64,000 nucleotides of DNA from the NCBI RefSeq assembly GCF_016135805.1, contig NZ_JADWOX010000012.1, positions 62,001 to 126,000 on the forward strand, read 5' to 3'. The position numbers and the translations under genes are program-made. A model generated the notes under the pieces. The model was given only the letters and a program-made list of their open reading frames with translations, had not been told where the DNA came from and did not search any database. This document shows positions 58,949-64,000 of the stretch, piece after piece (within the stretch, counting starts at the first letter, position 1; the number at the start of each line of letters is the position of its first letter). Source of the stretch: Caulobacter hibisci. GTDB taxonomy: Bacteria > Pseudomonadota > Alphaproteobacteria > Caulobacterales > Caulobacteraceae.

Positions 58949-59506
58949 TTGACCGACGACCGCACCCACAAGCAGCGCATGCTGGCCGGCGACCTCTATG
59001 ATCCGATGGACGCCGAGATCGTCGCCGACCAGGAACAGGCCCTCGACTGGATGGAGCGCTACAACGCCCCGGGCCAGACGATCGCCCAGCGCCAAGTCCT
59101 GCTGAAGGAGCGTTTCGCCAGCGTCGGTCCCGGCGCCAACATCCGCGCGCCGTTCCACTGCGACTATGGCTACAACATCGTGCTCGGCGACGGGGTGTTC
59201 ATGAACTTCGGCTGCGTGATCCTCGACGTGACCACGGTCTCGATCGGAGACCGCACGATGATCGGCCCGCACGTGAAGATCTTCGCCGCCGACCATCCCC
59301 GCGACGCCGAGACCCGCAAGACCGGCCTGGAATTCGGACGTCCGGTGACCATCGGCAAGGACGTCTGGATCGGCGGCGGGGCGATCATCGTCCCCGGCGT
59401 CACCATCGGCGACGGCGCGGTGATCGGGGCCGGCGCCGTGGTCACCCGCGACGTGCCGGCCGGCGCGACGGCGGTCGGCAATCCGGCCCGCGTGAAGGGC
59501 GGCTAG
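58949..59506 (+). CDS. Maltose/galactoside O-acetyltransferase-like hexapeptide protein
   Basis: A 185-residue left-handed beta-helix acetyltransferase. HKQRMLAGDLYDPMDAEIVA is the typical Mac-domain start; NIRAPFHCDYGYNIVLGDGV and FMNFGCVILDVTTVSIGD carry the first hexapeptide turns; KIFAADHPRDAETRKTGLEF has the catalytic His; ending with VTRDVPAGATAVGNPARV. It transfers acetyl from acetyl-CoA to a sugar. Start TTG at 58949 with CCGGAG 8 bases upstream. Its stop codon overlaps that of ku on the opposite strand (CTAG). Confidence 0.9.
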   Translation: MTDDRTHKQRMLAGDLYDPMDAEIVADQEQALDWMERYNAPGQTIAQRQVLLKERFASVGPGANIRAPFHCDYGYNIVLGDGVFMNFGCVILDVTTVSIGDRTMIGPHVKIFAADHPRDAETRKTGLEFGRPVTIGKDVWIGGGAIIVPGVTIGDGAVIGAGAVVTRDVPAGATAVGNPARVKGG

Positions 59507-60336
59507 GAGGCCTTCTTGGTCTTTGCGGCCGTCTTCTTGGCCGGAGTCTTGGTCGCCGCCGCCTTGCCGGCCAGGCTGTTGCGCAGCGCCTCCATCAGGT
59601 CGACCACGTTGGTGTCCTCGGCCGGGGCCGCCGTGACCTTGGCCTTGCCGCCCTTTTCCTTGCGCTTGATCAGGGCGCGAAGGGCGTCCTCGTAGCGGTC
59701 CTTGAAGGCTTCGGGCTCGAACGGGCCGTCCTGCTGCTCGATGATCTTGCGGGCGATGGCGATCATCGAGGGATCGGCCTTCCTGGCCGGGATGTCGTCG
59801 AACAGGTCGGCCGGGTCGCGCACCTCGTCGTAGGACCTCAGGGAATAGGCGATCAGCCCCTTGCCGCGCGGCTCGATGGCTAGCAGCCGCTCGCGGGTGT
59901 GCATGACCACGCGGCCCAGGGCGATGCGCTTGGCGCCGGCCATGGCGTCGCGGATCACCGAATAGGCCTCGACCGCCAGCTTGCCGTCGGGGACCAGGAA
60001 ATAGGGGTTGTCCCAGTACAGCCGGTCGATGTCGGCCACGTCGACGAAGCGCTCGATGTCGATCGTGCGGGTGCTTTCCAGCCGCACGCTTTCGATCTCT
60101 TCCGGCGTGACGATGACGTAGCGGTCCTTCTCGACCTCGTAGCCCTTGACCAGGTCGGACCGCTCGACGGGTCCGAGGTCCGGGTCCGTCGCCACCATCT
60201 TGATGCGGTTGTGGGTCTCGGGGTGCAGCAGGTTGAAGCGCACCTCGCCGCCGGGATTGGTGGCGGTGTAGAGCGCCACCGGGCAGGTCACGAGCGACAG
60301 CCGCAGGTGGCCCTGCCAGGTGGGACGGGCGGCCAT
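59503..60336 (-). CDS. ku: Ku protein (non-homologous end joining)
   Basis: A 277-residue Ku homodimer subunit that binds DNA double-strand ends. TWQGHLRLSLVTCPVALYTA, FNLLHPETHNRIKMVATDPD, VKGYEVEKDRYVIVTPEEIE, IDRLYWDNPYFLVPDG and IALGRVVMHTRERLLAIEPR are the bacterial Ku core. The last 20 residues are a Lys/Ala-rich basic tail (AATKTPAKKTAAKTKK), typical of some bacterial Ku. The start codon follows the otsA stop after one base, so it is co-transcribed with the trehalose genes. No LigD is in the window. Confidence 0.96.
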   Translation of the reverse strand: MAARPTWQGHLRLSLVTCPVALYTATNPGGEVRFNLLHPETHNRIKMVATDPDLGPVERSDLVKGYEVEKDRYVIVTPEEIESVRLESTRTIDIERFVDVADIDRLYWDNPYFLVPDGKLAVEAYSVIRDAMAGAKRIALGRVVMHTRERLLAIEPRGKGLIAYSLRSYDEVRDPADLFDDIPARKADPSMIAIARKIIEQQDGPFEPEAFKDRYEDALRALIKRKEKGGKAKVTAAPAEDTNVVDLMEALRNSLAGKAAATKTPAKKTAAKTKKAS

Positions 60337-60337
60337 G

Positions 60338-61795
60338 TCAGGTCTTGGCTCCGGCCAGGGTCTTCTTGACGGCCCGCAGCGGGGCTTCCTCGACCTCGGT
60401 ATTGGCCGCCTCGGTGACCGGCGGGCGGCCCTTCAGGGCGGCCACGAAGTCGTCGCGCCAGGCGGTGACGTCCTGGCGGGTGACGTTATCCATCAGATAT
60501 TCCCAGCGCCGCTTGCGCTCGGTCTCGTCCATGGCGAGCGCCCGGCTGAGGGCGTCGGAGATTTCCTCGGGGCTGTTGGGATTGATGATCAGCGCCTCCT
60601 TCATCTGCCGCGCGGCGCCGGCGAAGCGCGACAGGATCAGCACGCCCGGATCGTCGGGGTTCTGCGAGGCCACATACTCCTTGGCTACCAGGTTCATGCC
60701 GTCGCGTAGCGGCGTCACCAGGGCTGCCCTGGCCGCGCGATAGACCCCCGCCAGCTCGTCGCGCCGGTAGGAGCGGTTGAGGTAGCGGATCGGCGTGAAG
60801 TCCATCTCGGCATAGGCGCCGTTGATCCGCCCGATCAGCCCGTCCAGCCGATGGCGGATGTCCTGGTAGGCCTCGACCTCGTCGCGCGAGATCGGCGCGA
60901 TCTGCAGCAGCATGACCTCGTTCCGCGCCTCCTCGTTGTCGTGCAGGAAGCGCTCGAAGCCGATCAGCCGCTCCTCCAGACCCTTGGAGTAGTCGAGGCG
61001 ATCGACGCCGACGACCATCTTGCGGAACACGCTGTGGGCGGCCATCCGGTCATAGACCCGCGTGGCGCGGCTGCTCTTGGTGATGCGGGCGAAGTCCTCG
61101 GCGTCGATGCCGATCGGGAAGGCCCCGGCCTCGGTCACCTGGCCAAAGGCGCGCAGGCGGCCGTCCTCGGTCTTCTCGCCGCCCACCTCGTTGAGCACGT
61201 AGCCCTCGAAGGCCTGCAGGCTCTCCTCGGTCTGGAAGCCGATCAGGTCGTAGTGGAACATCGCCTCCACCAGCGGCCGGTGGCGGGGCAGGGTGACCAC
61301 CAGCTGGTGGGCCGGCCACGGGATGTGCAGGAAGAAGCCGATGCGGTTGGTCACGCCGAGGCGCCGCAGCTCCCGCGCCATCGGGATCAGGTGATAGTCG
61401 TGCACCCAGATGATGTCGTCGGGCTCGATCAGCGGCCGCAGGGTCTCGGCGAAGCGCTTGTTGACCCGGTCGTAGCCCTCGCCGAACGAGCGGTCATAGG
61501 CCGTCAGGTCGACGCGGTAGTGGAACAGCGGCCACAGCGTCTTGTTGGCGTAGCCGTTGTAATATTCCTGGTAGTCGCCGTCCTCGAGGTCGACCGTGGC
61601 CACGGTCACGCCCTCGATGCGCTGCATCGACAGCTGGCCGGTGAATTCCGGCGTGGTCTTGCCGCTCCAGCCGAACCAGATGCCGGAATATTCGCGCAGG
61701 GCCGCGGCCAGGGCCATGGCCAGGCCCCCGACGCTTTCCTCGCCCTTGCCGGAGGGCGGGTTGACGCGGTTGGAAACGACGATCAGCCGGCTCAT
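60338..61795 (-). CDS. otsA: Trehalose-6-phosphate synthase
   Basis: A 485-residue GT20 enzyme that joins UDP-glucose and glucose-6-phosphate. MSRLIVVSNRVNPPSGKGEE, ALREYSGIWFGWSG, WVHDYHLIPMARELRRLGVT, GFFLHIPWPAHQL, VDRLDYSKGLEERLIGFERF, and the C-terminal VTPLRDGMNLVAKEYVASQ match OtsA. Its start overlaps the otsB stop by ATGA. Product is dephosphorylated by OtsB. Confidence 0.97.
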   Translation of the reverse strand: MSRLIVVSNRVNPPSGKGEESVGGLAMALAAALREYSGIWFGWSGKTTPEFTGQLSMQRIEGVTVATVDLEDGDYQEYYNGYANKTLWPLFHYRVDLTAYDRSFGEGYDRVNKRFAETLRPLIEPDDIIWVHDYHLIPMARELRRLGVTNRIGFFLHIPWPAHQLVVTLPRHRPLVEAMFHYDLIGFQTEESLQAFEGYVLNEVGGEKTEDGRLRAFGQVTEAGAFPIGIDAEDFARITKSSRATRVYDRMAAHSVFRKMVVGVDRLDYSKGLEERLIGFERFLHDNEEARNEVMLLQIAPISRDEVEAYQDIRHRLDGLIGRINGAYAEMDFTPIRYLNRSYRRDELAGVYRAARAALVTPLRDGMNLVAKEYVASQNPDDPGVLILSRFAGAARQMKEALIINPNSPEEISDALSRALAMDETERKRRWEYLMDNVTRQDVTAWRDDFVAALKGRPPVTEAANTEVEEAPLRAVKKTLAGAKT

Positions 61796-62571
61796 CGGGT
61801 CATCTCCTGCACGGCGGCGTCCAGCCAGGCGTGGACGGCTTGCGGACCCTCCAGGCGATAGGTCGCGGCGGTCGGGCGCTCGGCCCCGACCAGCACGCCG
61901 AAGCCGCCCAGGCGGGCGGCGGCCGCAAAGCCGTCCTCGTCGGTCAGGTCGTCGCCGACGAAGATCGGCACGGCGCCCCGGAAGGCCGGCTCGCGCAGCA
62001 GGGCGGCGACGGACGAGCCCTTGTCCTGGCCGGGGGTGCGCAGTTCGGCGACCATGTCGCCCAGTTGCAGGACGAGGCCGGTCTGGCGCGCTAGGCGCTC
62101 GGCGGCCTCGACCACGGCGTCGGCGGCCGACGGGGTGTTGCGATAGTGCAGGGCCAGGCTCAGGTGCTTGTCCTCGAGCAGCAGGCCGCGATCCGAGCGG
62201 GCCAGCTCGCCGAGGATGTCGCGGGCCTCCAGCAGGCCCTCGTGCGGCTCGGCGCGAAACTCGCCGGCCGGGGTGCGGCGCTCAAGCCCGTGTACGGCGG
62301 CCAGATAGGCCACGCCGTCGGTGCCGAGGATGCGGGAAAGATCGTCGAGCGAGCGCCCGCTGACCACGGCCACGCGGTCGTTCAGCGCCGCGCGCAGCCG
62401 TGCGAGCAGCGCCGCCCGCGCGGCGTCGGGGCCGACGTCGTCGGGCCGGGGCATGATGGGCGCGAGGGTTCCGTCGAGGTCGAGGAACAAGGCGGAATTA
62501 CTGGGTATCTTGATGGGCGGCGGCGGAAGATCCGACGGCGCAAGCCGAGCGGCAGACCCGTACACGGTCAT
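61792..62571 (-). CDS. otsB: Trehalose-6-phosphate phosphatase
   Basis: A 259-residue HAD-type phosphatase. The nucleophile motif is ALFLDLDGTLAPI (DxDGT), then VAVVSGRSLDDLSRIL, LVEDKHLSLALHYRNT-like LLLEDKHLSLALHYRNTPSA, and PIFVGDDLTDEDGFAAAARL with the Mg-binding GDDxTDE. It releases trehalose. The gene follows the GH15 gene after 132 bases without clear promoter signals. Confidence 0.96.
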   Translation of the reverse strand: MTVYGSAARLAPSDLPPPPIKIPSNSALFLDLDGTLAPIMPRPDDVGPDAARAALLARLRAALNDRVAVVSGRSLDDLSRILGTDGVAYLAAVHGLERRTPAGEFRAEPHEGLLEARDILGELARSDRGLLLEDKHLSLALHYRNTPSAADAVVEAAERLARQTGLVLQLGDMVAELRTPGQDKGSSVAALLREPAFRGAVPIFVGDDLTDEDGFAAAARLGGFGVLVGAERPTAATYRLEGPQAVHAWLDAAVQEMTR

Positions 62572-62703
62572 GCAGTTAGGCCCCTTTCACTATGGAACTA
62601 GGCGCCAACAACGCATCCGCGGCCGATTTCGATCCCCTGCACGGTCCAGCTGTGCGTCACGTTTCGCTCACCAAAACGTGCACCCTGCTGGGTTGACGCT
62701 CCG

Positions 62704-64000
62704 TCAGCGGACGGATGTCCACGGTCGGCTGAGCAGGGCCGCGCAGTTGATCAGCCCGACCAGCGAGTAGGTCTGCGGGTAGTTGCCCCACAGCTCGCCG
62801 TCCTCGAAGCCGATGTCTTCCGACAGCAGGCCGGCGGCCGTGCGGCGGCCCAGCATTTCCTCGAACAGGTCGCGGGCCTCCTCGATGCGACCCTCCAGGT
62901 AGAGCGCCTCGATCAGCCAGAAGGTGCAGATGTTGAAGGCCGTCTGCGGCGTGCCGAAGTCGTCGGGCAGGGCGTAGCGCAGCAGGTAGGAACCCTTGCG
63001 CAAACCGGCCTCGACGGCCGCCACCGTGGCCTTGTTGCGCGGATCGTCGGCGGCCAGAAAGCGCAGGTCGACCAGCTGCAGCAGGCTGGCGTCCAGCTCC
63101 TCGCCGCCGAAGGTGGCCGCGAACCGGCCCAGGGTCTCGTTCCAGGCCTGGCCGTCGATCGTGGCGCGCACCTTGGCCGCCCGTTCGTTCCAGAGGGCGG
63201 CGCGGTCGGTCAGGCCCAGCTTCTCGGCCACATTGCCCAGCCGGTCGCAGGCGGCCCAGCACATCACCGACGAATAGGTGTGGACGTTGGCCCGGCCGCG
63301 GAACTCCCACAGGCTGGCGTCGGGTTGGTCGTGCAACTGGAAAGCCCGCTCGCCCACCGGCTCCAGGGCCTTGAAGTCGTCGATCGTCGCGGGCCGCAGC
63401 AGCCGCTCGTCGAAGAAGGCCTGGGTCGAGGACAGCACGATCTGGCCATAGACGTCGTGCTGCTGGTGCTCGAAGGCCTGGTTGCCGATCCGCACCGGCC
63501 CCATGCCGCGATAGCCGGCCAGGTCCGGGGCGAAGCGCTCGATCAGGGCCGGCTCGTAGCCCACCCCGAACAGCGGCTGGATATGGCCGCCCGCCGCCCG
63601 GTCGACGATGTTGCGCAGGTAGGAGAGGTAGTTCTCCAGGATGTCGACCGCGCCCAGGCGGTTCAGCGCCTGGACCACGTAGTAGGCATCGCGCAGCCAG
63701 CAGTAGCGGTAGTCCCAGTTGCGGCCGCTGTTGGCGTGCTCGGGCACCGAGGTGGTCATGGCCGCGACGATCGCGCCGGTCTCCTCGTGGGTGCAGAGCT
63801 TCAGGGTGATGGCCGCGCGGATCACCGCCGACTGCCAGTCCAGCGGCACGGCCAGGCCCCGCACCCAGTTCAGCCAGTAGTCCTCGGTCTGCTGCAGCAT
63901 CCGCGCGGCGGTGGCCCCGACATCGGCGTCGAAGCCCTCGTCCGCGCCCAGGAACATGGCGATCGGCCGCTCGATGCGGAACGTCCGCTCCTCCAGGATG
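62704..64000 (-). CDS. Glycoside hydrolase family 15 protein, C-terminal part (cut by window edge)
   Basis: At least 431 residues of an (alpha/alpha)6-barrel enzyme with HANSGRNWDYRYCWLRDAYY, where the WDYRYCWLRD block is the GH15 glucoamylase/trehalase signature, GVGYEPALIERFAPDLAGYR, HVYGQIVLSS-like HDVYGQIVLSSTQAFFDERL and a late EDIGFEDGELWGNYPQTYSL, with candidate catalytic Glu. The frame stays open to base 64000, so the gene begins outside. GH15 proteins next to otsBA may be trehalases or glucoamylases; I cannot tell which. Same strand as otsB. Confidence 0.9.
   Translation of the reverse strand, partial: ILEERTFRIERPIAMFLGADEGFDADVGATAARMLQQTEDYWLNWVRGLAVPLDWQSAVIRAAITLKLCTHEETGAIVAAMTTSVPEHANSGRNWDYRYCWLRDAYYVVQALNRLGAVDILENYLSYLRNIVDRAAGGHIQPLFGVGYEPALIERFAPDLAGYRGMGPVRIGNQAFEHQQHDVYGQIVLSSTQAFFDERLLRPATIDDFKALEPVGERAFQLHDQPDASLWEFRGRANVHTYSSVMCWAACDRLGNVAEKLGLTDRAALWNERAAKVRATIDGQAWNETLGRFAATFGGEELDASLLQLVDLRFLAADDPRNKATVAAVEAGLRKGSYLLRYALPDDFGTPQTAFNICTFWLIEALYLEGRIEEARDLFEEMLGRRTAAGLLSEDIGFEDGELWGNYPQTYSLVGLINCAALLSRPWTSVR

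Noticed and set aside
62572..62703. SigT/EcfG-type general stress promoter before otsB
   Set aside because: I looked for GGAAC and CGTT at the right spacing on the minus strand and did not find a convincing pair. A promoter before the GH15 gene would be outside the window.

Overview
The window is a GC-rich alphaproteobacterial chromosome segment, most like Caulobacter. It has no rRNA, tRNA, prophage, transposase or CRISPR array that I can see. Support for Caulobacter comes from the dapA-smpB pair, a CAU-1/BlaA-like subclass B3 metallo-beta-lactamase inside a methionine operon, an opgH glucan synthase, and several families of short palindromic repeats between genes. Genes are dense and many neighbours overlap by 4 bases (ATGA or GTGA).

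Layout. 1-8 kb: the end of dapA, smpB, an acyltransferase, a DUF2147 protein, then a leftward group (O-antigen ligase-like protein, prmA, a membrane-anchored protein, aminopeptidase P). 8-17 kb: LtrA-like protein, proline iminopeptidase, a TonB receptor followed by a PhoD-like phosphodiesterase, and ettA. 17-27.6 kb: a hydroxyacid dehydrogenase and a glyoxalase-fold protein, then an eight-gene operon behind a perfect 24-bp palindrome: ArsR-methyltransferase fusion, metF, methyltransferase, metallo-beta-lactamase, metH (homocysteine half), a D-Ala-D-Ala ligase-like protein, a DUF4259-like protein, metH (folate/B12/reactivation half). 27.8-33 kb: HupE/UreJ-like protein, a frameshifted DUF3500 lipoprotein, an exported family 1 glycosidase and a Pro/Ala-rich protein. 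33-39.7 kb: TerB/DnaJ-like protein, small membrane proteins, a quinol monooxygenase-like protein, a HisC-type aminotransferase, an Old Yellow Enzyme, an SDR and an SMP-30 protein. 39.7-47.2 kb: thyA-folA, a CsgG-SH3 protein, DUF924, an RcnB-like disordered protein, ilvC, an orphan of lower GC, and an SRPBCC-ArsR pair with its operator. 47-58.7 kb: CAP protein, nucleoside deoxyribosyltransferase-like protein, SDR, MATE and MFS transporters, opgH, a CusF-like lipoprotein, and two oxidoreductases. 58.9-64 kb: a hexapeptide acetyltransferase, then a leftward run GH15 - otsB - otsA - ku.

How genes work together. The methionine operon encodes the route from methylene-THF to methionine (MetF plus a MetH split into two chains), probably autoregulated by its first gene. 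It also carries two genes with cell-wall or beta-lactam-type folds, which is its most surprising feature. The trehalose genes and ku form an apparent stress or desiccation operon. A dyad with core AACAAATGTT lies upstream of at least three genes, two of them redox or electrophile enzymes, and a variant precedes a third such enzyme; this suggests an unrecognised regulon. The palindromic repeats sit only at gene 3' ends, and two copies carry an embedded two-way terminator hairpin.
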